Notes under the pieces: model-generated | The model's input: the letters and a program-made list of their open reading frames with translations, nothing else | Database searches by the model: none | Told to the model about the DNA's origin: nothing | Assembly: GCF_032854445.1 (NCBI RefSeq) | Contig: NC_088301.1 | Coordinates: forward strand, 49,161,116-49,225,115 | Source of the DNA: Liolophura sinensis | Lineage: Eukaryota > Mollusca > Polyplacophora > Chitonida > Chitonidae | DNA length: 64,000 nt | Direction: 5' to 3' | Shown here: piece after piece, positions 24,101 to 34,525 of the stretch | How positions within the stretch are numbered: the first letter of the stretch is position 1 | Layout: every line of letters starts with the position of its first letter | Translations under genes and position numbers: made by a program

Positions 24101-27100
24101 ACAGCTGCTGGAGCTAGCACCTCAGCAGAAAACAAAGTGTTAAAAAGGGCTGTTCCTCTGACATTGCAGACTGATCGGGAACAGGACGTCCTGGACTGGT
24201 ATAAAGATAATGATTTCTTGCACAACTTCAGGATGGCGCATTATAAAAAACAAGGAAAAATGTAGAGGATCAGGCAAGAAACGGCAGAGCAGTTGAGAAT
24301 TACTGCTGAACAACTAACCCTCTGGCTGAAGTCAATTCGAGACAGGGCAGGGAAAATCACCAAGAAACAACCTTCTGGCTCTGGCTCACAGCTCCTCACT
24401 GACCGTGAGAAGTGGGTCATGCAAAATTTCGGTTTTAGCTGAATTGCGAAGGATAGCAGAAGACAAAAGAAACAAAGGTGACCAATCATCACAGAACTTG
24501 CCCACTACTGCTGCTTTGTCCTCTGTACAAGATGTTTCTACGGACGAGGAGGATGCTCATTCAGATCCGGAGTCAGGTGACAAGCTTGTCTAGGCCGACG
24601 AAACCTCAAACATTCCCTCTTCCGAACGTCGCTCTAAAACGTTCTTGACACCTACTACTTCAGCAGAACTTTTGAGCAAAGTAAAAATTACCTCTGTCGT
24701 TTCCTGTAATTTTAAATTGTTTATTTCAGATATGTTTGGTCTATTATTTATGTAATTTTCCTTACTTATTTTGTACCTAACAGGTCTGTCAGCAACCTGC
24801 CGATGGTCGTGGGTTTCCCCCGGGCTCTGCCCGGTTTCCTCCCACCATAATGCTGGCCGCCGTCGTATAAGTGAAATATTCTTTAGTACGGCGTAAAACA
24901 CCAATCAAATAAATAAATAAATAAATTGTACCTACCACTTTCAGATCTGTGTTTCGTTCACTTTACCTCTATATAGAAATAGCTATCAAAGTAGTTACAG
25001 AGAAAGTTCCACATGTATTGACGTGTATATTTAAAGTTGTTTTTTATTTTATCAGATACTAGAGAGAGCAACCAGTGTAGAAACTTTGTGCCAACGGATG
25101 AGTGTCCCACAACTTATAAGTGTAGATGATGACCGAACGGCAGCCAGGAAAGTCTGGGCCCAAATGCTTTCCATGAAGCCAAACTGATGATGGACGAAAC
25201 CTTTCAGGAACTACTTTCCCTTTTTCGTACCGAACATGGCAGCCATCGTGTTCAGTTACATCTTCATCCCAGCATGTGCCTCCTCCAGTTATAGCTGCAT
25301 CGGAAACCCCTACAGCACAGCTTTCAACTCTGGATTTTCCAGGTCTACTGGGATATCTGCATTAGGATGTCCTAATCTCAATAACTTGTGAAGGACACAA
25401 CACGCTATGGCAATGGCGCAAGACGTTATTGGTTGTTGTTGAGATTTCACCAATCTCCTTGCCCGTGATAGTCTGTAGTTGTAGATCCGTTGCTCTATAT
25501 ACATATTTTTCAATGGTAGTGGCTTAATCATCCAGGTTTTTAGTGCAATCACATTATCCCCAACAAGGAAGTATCCAATGGCTTTGTCATTATTGGGTAG
25601 ATGATAGGGGGTGAGTAATCCAATTCTGTCAGCTTCCAGCGCCCTTTTCAAGTCTATGCCATTAAACATTCCAGCATCAGAACCAGCACCGTTAGCTCCA
25701 ACATCACCATAAAGGAATTTGCAGTCAGCATCAACCACTGCAAGCGAAACTATGGAGAAAAATCTTGTTGTGGTAATATGATGCTAAGCTAAGCGATTGC
25801 CATCAATAGCTCCTACACAGTGTGGAAAACTCCATCGTGTGTTGAATCCTTCAGCAACTTCCTTCCAAGCTATGGGGGGTTGGGACAACTCATGACTTCT
25901 ACCGAGTACGCATCAATGAATGCTTGGCAGACTTCAGGTATAAAATTGCAGATGGAGTTGTGGGCAACTCTGAAAGAGTGCTGAAATAATTTGTAACTAT
26001 TTCCAGTAGCCAAATATCTTATTGGCAACTTTAGACCAGACTCCAAAGTTTTCCTCATAAAGGTGTTTTGCTTTATGTCTTGCTTTGTAATTCTGCACGA
26101 AATACTTTGCAGGATTTCGTTGAAGATACCTTGTTCCATTCTGAAAGAAAACACAAGAAATATATTTATTTATTTATTTTATTGGTGTTTTACGCCGTAT
26201 TCAAAAATATTTCACTTATACGACGGCGGCCAGCATTATGATGGGAGGAAACTGGGCAGAGCCCGGGGGAAGAAATATATATAACAAACATGTCTTTTGT
26301 TCCATTTAATGTGCTTTTTCAATAAAAAACCCTCCAAGTTTGAAATTAAAGGACGAAATGAAAATTGTTACAGAAATGAATGTGCATGAATTTGTATCCT
26401 GACTGGTCTTCTGCTCCTAATTCAATCATGAGTTGATCATACTGTCCAAACTATGTCCTTTTTATCATCCACTGCTTGACCCAAACCCGTTTACGTCTTT
26501 TCATAATCCGACTTCCTCTAAGTTCAGATTCTTTTTTTTCTTTCTATCATTGTAACCGATGCCGGTGTCCATGTGAAACCTGTAGCTAATGTGATAACCG
26601 TAATTACGGTATTGCTTCCGCGAGAGGCCGTTATGAAAACACGATTATCCGTAAGGCTACCGTGCTTATCCGTAGACATTCCTTAGCAATTTACGAGGAA
26701 ACCGTCGATATCCATGTGTATAACGGGATAACTCCGTTATTACCGTCTGTCATCCGTGGCAATCCGATAAAATTGGACCCTCAACTACCTTCCGCTCTCG
26801 GAAACGCATCAAAACGCAGGAACCGCCATGTCCCCGTGATCAGTACGCGAGCATACCGCCAGCGTAATAAAACTGGGCTCTGGAGCGAGAAAAACTTGCG
26901 GAAAACCGTAAACTCGAAAGCCGCGTGTAACAGTACTTAAACCGCATAAGTGTGAAAGGGGTTTTGGACTGGAGGTGTTAGTTGAAACAGAGGATACAGC
27001 CAGTTTGGATGGGTTTAACAGTCGAGTAATTTTACGAAGTACACCAAATTGTAGCTGTCGACAGCCGGTAAGACGTGTTATTCATGAAGGACAGTTAATG

Positions 27101-27818
27101 TATTGGATCGCAGTATAGAGTATGTGTCGCAAGGACAGTTAATGTATTGGTTCGCAGTATAGAGCATGTGTCGCTTGTTATTGATGAAGACGTACTTCGC
27201 ATAAAAGATCTAGGAGCAATTTGTTATACACTTGTCTGCATTTTGTAAGTGTCTGGTTATGTGTACATCATATGTAGGAAAGCTTGTCAGCAACTCGGCT
27301 AACGGGCCACCGTATGAAAGCCATGTTTAATTTTGTTCCCTGGTAAAACATATATGTGGGAATGTTGGTCTTCAAGTGTCCATGTGTCATAACCTAGCCA
27401 TTTAAGCCTGTCTGTCTTTTCGTGACCTGTACCCGTAGCTGTCAGTAGACGGTTAAAGTTCATAGTGTGAGGAGATACATATAGGAGAAACACTTAACGT
27501 TAAATTCAAGCTTGTGGTGACCCAACAACCTCATTTTCGATTTAATTGTATGGAGTTTTCAGATTTAATTAATTCTTATGAATTTGCGACGCTGTTGTCA
27601 ATGAAAAATATATGAAATTATATATTTGTTTCTCTTTTCCAGGTGTAATTAACGACTTTACAGGCACATATAACATTGCATTTTATGTGGCGGGATCCCT
27701 TTGTGCTGGCTGCGCAGCATTATTTGGTGTGGTACGAGGAATTCATAATCGTCGATTAAGATCTTCCGAAGGCACAATGAGTGGAATGGTAGAAAACTTG
27801 GAGCTGACGATATCTTAG
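17975..27818 (+). CDS. SLC16 monocarboxylate-transporter-like protein, copy A; exon 1 frameshifted
   Basis: Exons: 17975-18166, 21577-21720, 22307-23065, 27643-27818. All introns are GT-AG and phase 1. The product would be about 423 aa with the 12-helix major facilitator layout. TM1 is LVLIAAFWCQLFSAGF; a QHFDKGRGAASSLAVVGSGL segment fits the TM5 family motif; a short charged loop (about PKPKPDIPQAKED) fits the TM6-7 linker; SIGLGIVCTVFGIGYLLSAP fits TM11; and GVINDFTGTYNIAFYVAG TM12. MCT family members co-transport lactate, pyruvate, creatine or aromatic substrates; the substrate here is unknown. The canonical DGGWGW motif before TM1 is absent (KGYHEKW instead). One base is missing near 18060-18063 relative to copy B, so the frame from the ATG stops at 18122-18124; the remaining exons are intact. 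This is either a null allele or a sequence error. It is paralogous to the gene at 54522. Confidence 0.88.
18172..21570. other. intron 1 of SLC16 copy A
   Basis: 3.4 kb with several ORFs of 60-150 codons (for example 18800-19087 and 19425-19874). None shows family resemblance, exon-like codon use or suitable splice sites. No clear transposon was recognised. Confidence 0.45.
21577..21720 (+). CDS. SLC16 copy A exon 2 (TM3-4)
   Basis: Acceptor TTATAG, donor GTAAGC, 144 nt, phase 1 at both ends. Encodes GLFVGMVIEKYGPRICTAAG and a second helix ending in YLCFGVFT. It aligns with copy B exon 2 with a one-codon length difference. Confidence 0.9.
22108..22167 (-). mobile_element. 60-bp 3' stub of tRNA-derived SINE with target-site duplication
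   Basis: Only the tail end of the SINE is present (GTGAGTGAGTGCTTGGGGTT through CAGTCATATGACGAC). It is framed by perfect 12-bp direct repeats CACATTTAATGA at 22096-22107 and 22168-22179. This is a 5'-truncated retroposition event in intron 2 of copy A, and a recent one judging by the intact duplication. Confidence 0.9.
22307..23065 (+). CDS. SLC16 copy A exon 3 (TM4-11)
   Basis: A 759-nt open exon between acceptor TTGCAG and donor GTGAGA. It holds the TM5 motif, the short central loop and the C-terminal helices to LLSAPVAG. By eye it matches about 60% of copy B exon 3 (not computed). An antisense ORF at 22284-22580 is a shadow. Confidence 0.95.
24092..24593 (+). pseudogene. Harbinger-associated MADF-domain protein, broken
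   Basis: The frame encodes DREQDVLDWYKDNDFLHNF, then LTLWLKSIRDRAGKITKK and LLTDREKWVMQNFGF, a recognisable MADF-like DNA-binding domain. One in-frame TAG follows KKQGKM, and a frameshift follows FGF, after which the other frame continues LAELRRIAEDKRNKG to an acidic tail. A downstream piece near 25060-25250 (TAARKVWAQML and DETFQELLSLF) looks like its C-terminal region. In Harbinger elements this partner protein helps the transposase bind DNA and enter the nucleus. Confidence 0.75.
24780..24925 (+). mobile_element. SINE nested in the Harbinger element, with target-site duplication
   Basis: Runs from CAGCAACCTGCCGATGGTCG through CGGGCTCTGCCCGGTTTCCT and ATGCTGGCCGCCGTCGTATA to CAATCAAATAAATAAATAAA. 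TTGTACCTA flanks both sides (24771-24779 and 24926-24934). It sits between the MADF gene parts. Confidence 0.85.
25310..26154 (-). pseudogene. HARBI1-like DDE transposase (DDE_Tnp_4), broken
   Basis: The N-terminal part (26154-25870) has RITKQDIKQNTFMRKTLESG and LPIRYLATGNSYKLFQHSFR. A second frame has CVGAIDGNRLA, with the first catalytic Asp, followed by a stop. The third part (25738-25310) has VVDADCKFLYGDVGANGAGS, FLVGDNVIALKTWM, with the second Asp, and YIEQRIYNYRLSRARR, with the Glu. Missing parts include the sequence after GAIDG and the VENAFGILxNRWR block after RARR. At least one frameshift, one nonsense codon and deletions make it inactive. The domestic gene HARBI1 belongs to the same family, but this copy lies inside TIRs and is a transposon. 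Confidence 0.85.
26166..26269 (-). mobile_element. SINE (same family) nested at the transposase 5' end
   Basis: The opposite orientation of the 24780 copy: TTTATTTATTTTATTGGTG to GGGCAGAGCCCGGGGG. It is flanked by the perfect 11-bp repeat AAGAAATATAT (26155-26165 and 26270-26280). It is shorter than the 24780 copy, lacking the rest of the head. Confidence 0.85.
27087..27174. repeat. 44-bp tandem duplication (2 copies)
   Basis: AAGGACAGTTAATGTATTGG through ATGTGTCGC occurs twice head to tail (27087-27130, 27131-27174) with two substitutions. It lies 125 bp beyond the right Harbinger end. Confidence 0.9.
27643..27818 (+). CDS. SLC16 copy A exon 4 (TM12 and cytoplasmic tail)
   Basis: Acceptor TCTTTTCCAG. 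Encodes VINDFTGTYNIAFYVAG, the last helix, and a charged tail ending LELTIS then TAG. The tail differs in length and sequence from copy B. Confidence 0.93.
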
Positions 27819-27944
27819 ACACCGATACATATTACAAACATACTACCCCAGTGTACATTTTATATAATGTGATTGTGTGTCTTCACTCCCATCTGACAAT
27901 GTTCTGCAAGTAACAGGGGAGTATTGGGTTCCAACTCTTTTGTC

Positions 27945-27950
27945 ATTAAA
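27945..27950 (+). promoter_or_regulatory. candidate poly(A) signal of SLC16 copy A
   Basis: ATTAAA 127 nt after the copy A stop, followed by an A-rich run. It is a variant hexamer and so weak evidence. Confidence 0.3.
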
Positions 27951-27959
27951 GATAAAAAC

Positions 27960-29250
27960 AGTCCTATTGTGACATGTGACTTACATAGTAACTAATTAAA
28001 ACGCTATCTGGGGTAAAATGGCAAGTGACCAGATTTCACGGATTTGTGAACTATCACTTTATCGTCACTGTTCTAGTTTCACTCTGTGCTGTAATCTTTT
28101 AAATTGGGAGAAATGCTAGGCAGTCTTTGTTGATATTTATATACCGATCACCAGTCTCATCATTTTCCAGCAAGACATATGACACCTATTAGGAGATCCT
28201 CAATTTTTGTCTATTGTTCTTCTACTGTAAGTGACTTTGTGAAACGTTTTGATAAGTGTCTTAGTAAATGTGGTCAAAATTAGTTGCCTAACATTTTGGC
28301 ACGTCACACGATGCAGTTAGGACTTTATACCCTTAGTACTGAAAGAGTTCGACACCCATGTTTATTTAATATTTTACTTGACCAGAAACCTGCATTTGGG
28401 AAACAAGCATTTATTTGAACAGAAACCTCTATTTAAGAAACAAGCTTTTTATGAACTCAACGTTACAGGGGACAGTTATTTTAAGAGAAACTATTTTCTT
28501 CTATTACGTGTGTGTGTTTTTTTTTTTATTGGTAATCATGAATGAGATTCATGTTTTTGTATTTGATCCGTGAGTTTGTACTTGTTTTGCCTGCTTTGTA
28601 ATAGTTTATAATATAGACCTTGGATCCGTTTTTACGGTACTACATTGACAACCAAAACTGTGGATGTTACGTTGACACTATATGCACGTAACGCTATGTT
28701 TAGTTTGTGAAACTGAGTAACCTTTCTGCGCAGTAGATTTTCGTACAAAACACCATGCTACCATTTGATTATGCGTATTTGATTTATTTGATTGATTTAT
28801 TTCCATATATTACTCGGACAAATACTGTCACGTCACCAGTTTCTGTGCGCTCACTGGTCTTAAATCATTTCAACGTAGCCAAGGTTGTTATGGAATGGTT
28901 TTTATACCTCAGTTGATGTGAAATTTGTATACGACAAATATACCATATTAGTATATACTAAGTGGAATAAGATGATGTAAAAAACGCATAAACTGAACGC
29001 TCACGTTTCCGGCGCTATAAATAAAAGGGATCAGTGACGTAGAAAAATCAGACCATGATTACCGTAAATACTCTAAACTGGTAGTAGTACTCAATCAGTA
29101 GACGATATTCTCACGGTAAGGCCTTCTGTTCTACTGCCGATACTATATTTTGCCACTGTGTGAAATGAATTTCTCAAGGAGATTTCTTTTCGTAAAAAAA
29201 GATTTTCAACGTCACTGCGTCTCACAAGTCCACCGTTTCCAATACACTGA
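27960..29250. other. non-coding region after SLC16 copy A
   Basis: AT-rich. A TATAAATAAAAGG string at about 29016 looks like a TATA box or a poly(A) hexamer, but no gene follows within view. No exon recognised. Confidence 0.4.
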
Positions 29251-29264
29251 ATGCGGATTGTCGT

Positions 29265-29372
29265 GAGTTTCTTCGGGCATATTTCCTCCCATCATTATGC
29301 TGGCCGCCATCGTGTAAATGAAATATTCTTGAGTACTGCTTAAAACTCAAATCAAATAAATAAATAAAATTA
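29265..29372 (+). mobile_element. SINE fragment (second type)
   Basis: Contains TTTCCTCCCATCATTATGCT, GGCCGCCATCGTG and TCAAATAAATAAATAAA. It lacks the first part of the element. Confidence 0.75.
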
Positions 29373-29659
29373 ACATCCTGACTGTATGTTATGACAGTAA
29401 ATCACCATGGTGTCATCAATTGTGAATGTAATATTATATGGTCTCATAGCGCAAATATATTCCCGCGAAAGGTCATTTAGTAAATGGATTTAGTAGTTGG
29501 CATCTGCAGGTGCATGAAATAAAACAAAGATTGTGTTAAAATATAGAATGTAAAATAAGTGGTATATTTTCCCCAAGAAATAAGGGCAATATGTTTAAGA
29601 ATGTCAACATTATGTAAAAACGATTTTGAGTACCAGTATATTTTTCGTTTTGGTTCCTT

Positions 29660-29885
29660 GTGTGTTAAATCTGATCGGTTAGGGTCTGATCGGTTAGGTA
29701 ACGCTCGTCATTTTCAAACTGTATCTAATACCGCTTAACCTGGGGCTAGAGGCCTTAAAGGTAGCCATGCTCATTACATCAGCATGGTGCCTTTATGAAC
29801 AGTTGCAATTAAAGCGCCACTGAGATACTTGTTTAATTGTTATTTGACCTGGAACTCATTCACGGACTACGAATTTGAACTTTGA
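29660..29885 (+). repeat. copy of dispersed repeat family R
   Basis: Shares ACCGCTTAACCTGGGGCTAG, GGTAGCCATGCTCATTACAT and CTGGAACTCATTCACGGACT with the inverted copy at 40600-40780. Non-coding. The family listing and interpretation are in the findings. Confidence 0.75.
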
Positions 29886-30959
29886 TATGGAATTCATGCC
29901 TGGAATATTCATTGTCTGCCCGGCATCATTGAAAACTGATGACAGCTTCTCTCTTGTGTGTTACCGGCTTTATTTCTTATTTGTATAATTTCTTACATAC
30001 CTTTGTCTTTGGGGGTTGGTGTTAAACGTTGTTTTGGAAATGGATCTTGCGATTATCGACTTGGAACGCCTTTCACGGACTACGAATAGTATATGAATGT
30101 CGGGCTTGACGCTTACATTTAAAATTACCGTCGTTTTTTATGGCAAGAGAAAACGAGAGCCTGCAAACTCCCGACGTTGACTAGTATATATTATACTATC
30201 GGATAGGAGACGTTATGATTTCCCTCACGGGAGTGTTGGATTTCCTGTTGACATTTTCCATGCATAGTGGTTTTTGAACAAACCACAAACCAACGAGCCG
30301 CCTACATGGATTTCAGCATAACTTTACCAGTATAAAACTAAACTGTGGAGAGATTCTCTTATTTTTTTCAGAGAATAATCACCACCAGAATTGTTTAAAC
30401 ACATACAAGAGTTCAATATATGGACCAATATCAGAATTGTTGTCCATTCTACATTAAGCTTCTGAATGAAAATCAGTGTCTTACCAATAAAACAATTTCC
30501 TTCATTGTCGCTATTCTGGCCTGTGAAGGATACAGTCAACTGGAGATGGCTTAATTCCCATTTCCTACCAACGACTGTCATCATTCACAGGTCAGAATAT
30601 TTACTCGATAGGCCGTGTTGACAGTTGAGTGGGATTGTTCCCACTCCAATCCCCTTCTTGACGACCAGTGTACCGAATAAGTTGCGATCCAGAGACACAC
30701 CGTTTCATGCACACAAGTCCGCGGACCGGCACGCGCAAATCTATACGTGACAGGTCGATTCGTAAATATACCCACATGTACCTCATGCAGCATTCAATGA
30801 GGTACGTTTGCTGATTTGTATAATTTAGTTACTAGCACAGATAGCAAATAAAGGGGACAAAACTATCGGGCTCAAAAGCAGAATTGTCGTAATTCACTCC
30901 AGTGGGTATGCATTATAGGTGAAGCCAACGTGTACGATTGCTACACTGCACCCAAGTCG

Positions 30960-31791
30960 AAGAAATATCAAGCCTCTCCTCTTCCGTGGAGTGGCATGTG
31001 GATATGTGAAACCATCTGACACAGCTGGGGAAATGGAATCGGTTGAATTTGATTGTGACAAGGCTACGTCCGCCAATTTTTTGGAATCACGTGAACTGCT
31101 TGACGGCGTGCTTTCCGTGTTTTGGTAGAGTAGACCTTTTGGCTTTCGACTTGTTCTACATCTCGCAATTTTGGATAAGTGTTATACACCGGAGAGCCAA
31201 GGAGGTCGTATCTCTCAGCGTAACGGATTTTTATTTTTTTCTGGTGACAGGACTGATTCTAGAACGGATAACGCCGATTGATTTTTATCCACTCGAATAT
31301 CGTGCTTTTGCTCTTCCGACGAGTCTTCCTGTTGCTTGTTTGGTTCAGATGTAATTAATGGTCTCAGTTTGTCGTTATTGATCACTGAACGACTGACAGG
31401 GTAAATCCCGGAGGCCTTGAAACTGTTTGCAATGGTGGACGGTTTGTAAAAGGCCGTAAATGCTTCGTTGAGTGGCAGCAAACGTTTCCATATCGATTGG
31501 CCGGCCTGGACTTTCCCTGGTGTTTCTTCTGAGAGTCATGTTCCATTCTCTTTCCAGTAGACCAAAACTTCAACGTCATTGGGTTGCATGAGGCGTGTTG
31601 CGTTGGGAACAATGTGGAATAGCTCGATACTCTTTGATGGAGCAAACTGAAAAAATTTCATGTGTAAACGATAAAACCAGGTCGACACCAGTTTTCATGT
31701 CTTCCACAGTTTATTATTGGGGACTGGGGCAGTAATATGCTGCCAGACACATATATAGTTTACAGTCACAACAAAAAAAAGCAGCAGGTTG

Positions 31792-31825
<34 letters not shown>

Positions 31826-32312
31826 GAAAGACAAGGGTTACTTCCCTTGAAAGCAAGTGCCCATGATTCAAGTGAACTGTACAGCATTATGTAACTGCAT
31901 TCATGAGACAACTGGAAACAATTAAGCTTTGGTCCATTAACTAGTACAAATATACATGTACTCAGCAGTCTAGGGAGATGACTACATTATCAATGTGGTT
32001 GACGTGGAGCACAATGCTTATAACGTTATGCATTTATAAAACTACTAAGTTACACCCTGCAATGGCTTATTCTTCTTCAGTCTTGGAGAACACCGGTCGC
32101 GGGCTATCTACTGACACTTCTCCGGGTAGCCTTTGTCTTAAGATCGAAAATTAACGAGATTTCATTAATTCTGGCGGCTTTCATTTTGCCTACCCAGACT
32201 TCACTTCCTCCAAAGCCTTCGTCGTGCGGCCGACAGCATCTCCTTTCAAAGAGTAGCCTCCAGCATATTTCTGCTTTTTGATGCTGATATTTGGGCGTAT
32301 CAGCCTCTCCAT
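30960..32312 (-). pseudogene. pogo/jerky-type (HTH_psq plus DDE_1) transposase, decayed
   Basis: On the minus strand an N-terminal piece (from ATG at 32312) reads ALEEVKSG, then in a shifted frame KMKAARINEISLIFDLK, and later SPRPVFSKTEEE. This is the layout of the psq-type helix-turn-helix and linker of pogo/Tigger elements. The C-terminal half (about 31640-31215) reads HIVPNATRLMQPNDVEVF, matching the LPPNxTHLLQPLDVxxF block, then KPSTIANSFKASGIYPVSR, matching the FRxTGIYPxNP block. Several frameshifts and stops are present. The middle, around 31660-32060, is unrecognisable and contains an A31 tract. Family match by pattern recognition. Confidence 0.65.
31794..31824 (+). repeat. uninterrupted A31 homopolymer
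   Basis: 31 consecutive A residues preceded by GCAGCAGGTTGCT. It could be the tail of a retroposed sequence. It is also error-prone in sequencing. Confidence 0.95.
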
Positions 32313-32440
32313 GGTGGATCTGAGAAAGGTAACTGTAGGTGGCTTAAAAACTGATTGTTGGATCGATCATGTTTTATAGCGCCGTTATATGATATTGCAG
32401 TTATATGACGGCCGTTAATTTTATGATAACTGATGATCCC

Positions 32441-32530
32441 ATACATGTTTTTATTGTATTGGTGCTTTAAGAATATTTAACTAATAATAATACGACAACG
32501 GTCAGCAATATGGTGGCAGAAAACCGAGAA
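32441..32530 (-). mobile_element. very degenerate second-type SINE fragment
   Basis: TATTGGTGCTTTAAGAATAT, ATACGACAACGGTCAGCAAT and GGTGGCAGAAAACCGAG follow the order of the SINE at 26166 in weak form. Confidence 0.4.
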
Positions 32531-32539
32531 GATATGTAA

Positions 32540-34170
32540 ATGCTTTCTTTGGGAGATTAAAATAACTGTGAAGATAGAATAAAGAAATAAAGTATTCCTC
32601 CGGCTGTTTGCTTCTCCGGAACACTATTCACAAGACATCTACAGGAATTCAGCCATAATATCATGATGCAGTAAATGAGATATTCTGCTCCTGTATAAAT
32701 TGTATTTCTTTGCTGGATTGCATAGGTGTTCAGATGTCAACCAGTATATAAGATGAATATATGAAATAGCAAAATATGAATCATACTGTTTTCGCCGCTG
32801 AGTAACGCACGCTATTGTCAGGATATATATATTTCCCACAGATTAAGTCTGATTGTATAATAAAGGGAACACAACAAAAGGGGCAAACTTTTAAAATCTT
32901 TTTTTTTACGCAAAACCATTTTTTTTCAGATAGCGTTGACAATCCTTATAACTTGGTACGTCTATGCTAACCAGAATATAACAAAGTATTTTAAAATATT
33001 GTTTGCTCTTTTGAACATTTTATGACAAGTAACACATGTTTGATTAATTTATATTACCCTTCAACAATTTTTTTATTTCAGAGTTATGCTCTGTGCCTCG
33101 GGCATTTTAACTAACTCCCTTTGAAGACTACCCCGCAGCGTTTCTAATGAATTGCTACTACATTTAACAAAATAATCAGCTTGAATGACGACTACAACCC
33201 CGTCTCGTTTTGTTCTGGCCAAGGGAGGTGTTGGGAAACCAGTCGTAACTTTGGGTATTGTTTCTAATTGGTCTAATATTTCTCTAAAAGTAGCAGAGAT
33301 AATCCGTGGAACATGTCAGATAGGTACGTCTTCAATATCCGACGAAAAGAACTCTCTGTAGTCGTATGTCCGCAAATCGTGGAAGATTTTGGGAATGTCC
33401 GTGATTGGGGGAATCCACACCAAACACGCTATCTTGCTAAGGGATGTTTCCGTACTACCGATCCGCTGTAAGGAATATGTGATAACCCTTAATCACAGAA
33501 CTAGTGAGCGCTACAACGTTATAGTCTTGTTTTGACATCACTATATCAGTATACGGAGAAGCGTCCGCGATGGAGGATGACAAAAAAAGCTATCTAAGAA
33601 ATTTTGCGTTTAAAGATTATAACAAAATTTAGTGAACACTTGCTCAAGCGGTTAAACAATGTGTTGCTTTGCCAAGTGTAAGGTAAGACCATTTCTTCCG
33701 TTTTGTCTAAATACTTACAGATATGTAGTTGATGACCCCTGGGTTTCCTTCGAATTTAGCGCGTTTCTGTTTTCGTAAATACCCGAAGTGCGTGAAAACG
33801 CATCGGAACTAGCTGCGCCTCGGAACTGTCGACGTGACCATATTATTTGACCTGACCCACTGACAAGGTTTCCAGATGATTGATTCACTGATTGATTGAT
33901 TGATTACTATTAAATGGCGTGCACACATGGCCGTCAGTTTTGTTTTGGGGGAAAGCAGAGTGTCAGGAGTCAGCCACTGACTTGACAGAAAGAGACTGCC
34001 GTAATAGTCGATCGTTAATTTTACCATGACGACATCATATTTTTGTCACTTCACCAACAGCTAAATGATGGACAAAAGTTGGCATCTTTTAAACATGCCT
34101 TGAGTAAGTTCATGTGTAAAAGCTGTAGAATAATCTACTTAGAATTACCCTTCAGATCATCAGAGATATA
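32540..34170. other. non-coding region
   Basis: No family recognised. A short (GATT)n run occurs near 33880-33905. Translations near 33180-33480 on minus look faintly transposon-like but match nothing I can name. Confidence 0.35.
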
Positions 34171-34177
34171 TATGTTT

Positions 34178-34525
34178 TCAATTGATTCCATGTAAAGAAG
34201 TTTGATTTCTCAGCTGAATTTTGGGTCCAGTAGTTAAATATTGGTGTTTTCCCTGATCTGAATCCGAAATTGTGTCACGTATTGTGCTGCAAAGTCTGCA
34301 TCGTGATTCACTGACAGGACCTAAAACATCCTTATAAAATGTCCAGAAAATGTCTGTTACATCTTGTAAGTTCAGTTCTGAAGGCGTCAAGGTTGCGGTT
34401 ATTTCCACGCTGAGAAGCGACCTTTTCTTTAGGCATAACGAAAGAGCTGCTTGAAGGTTTTCCCGTTTGTAACTAGGGATTGAGCTTAGCCTTGCGTATT
34501 GGACTGGTACAGCTGTCTCAAACAT
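34178..34525 (-). CDS. unrecognised 115-codon ORF preceded by an acceptor-like AG
   Basis: The open frame from ATG 34525 runs to TGA at 34178. Its start directly follows TTAATTCAACAG, which resembles a splice acceptor. The translation is of mixed polarity (for example SSIPSYKRENLQAALSLCLK), includes RCRLC, and has no membrane segment. No family was recognised. It could be a terminal exon, a transposon remnant or chance. Confidence 0.18.
   Translation of the reverse strand: MFETAVPVQYARLSSIPSYKRENLQAALSLCLKKRSLLSVEITATLTPSELNLQDVTDIFWTFYKDVLGPVSESRCRLCSTIRDTISDSDQGKHQYLTTGPKIQLRNQTSLHGIN

Larger units (their letters stand above)
23426..26962. mobile_element. PIF/Harbinger-type DNA transposon, about 3.5 kb, decayed
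   Basis: Both ends carry the perfect inverted repeat ACCCCTTTCACACTTATGCG... (23 bp; 23426-23448 and 26940-26962). Inside are the two genes expected of this superfamily: a MADF-domain protein on plus and a HARBI1-type DDE transposase on minus, both broken. About 400 bp inside each end is unusually rich in ACGG/CCGT/CCGC motifs. The usual 3-bp TWA target duplication was not evident. It lies in intron 3 of SLC16 copy A and contains two nested SINEs. Confidence 0.88.

Noticed and set aside
29012-29030. TATA box of an unseen gene (TATAAATAAAAGG)
   Set aside because: No coding region or convincing exon follows within several kb; AT-rich chance match.
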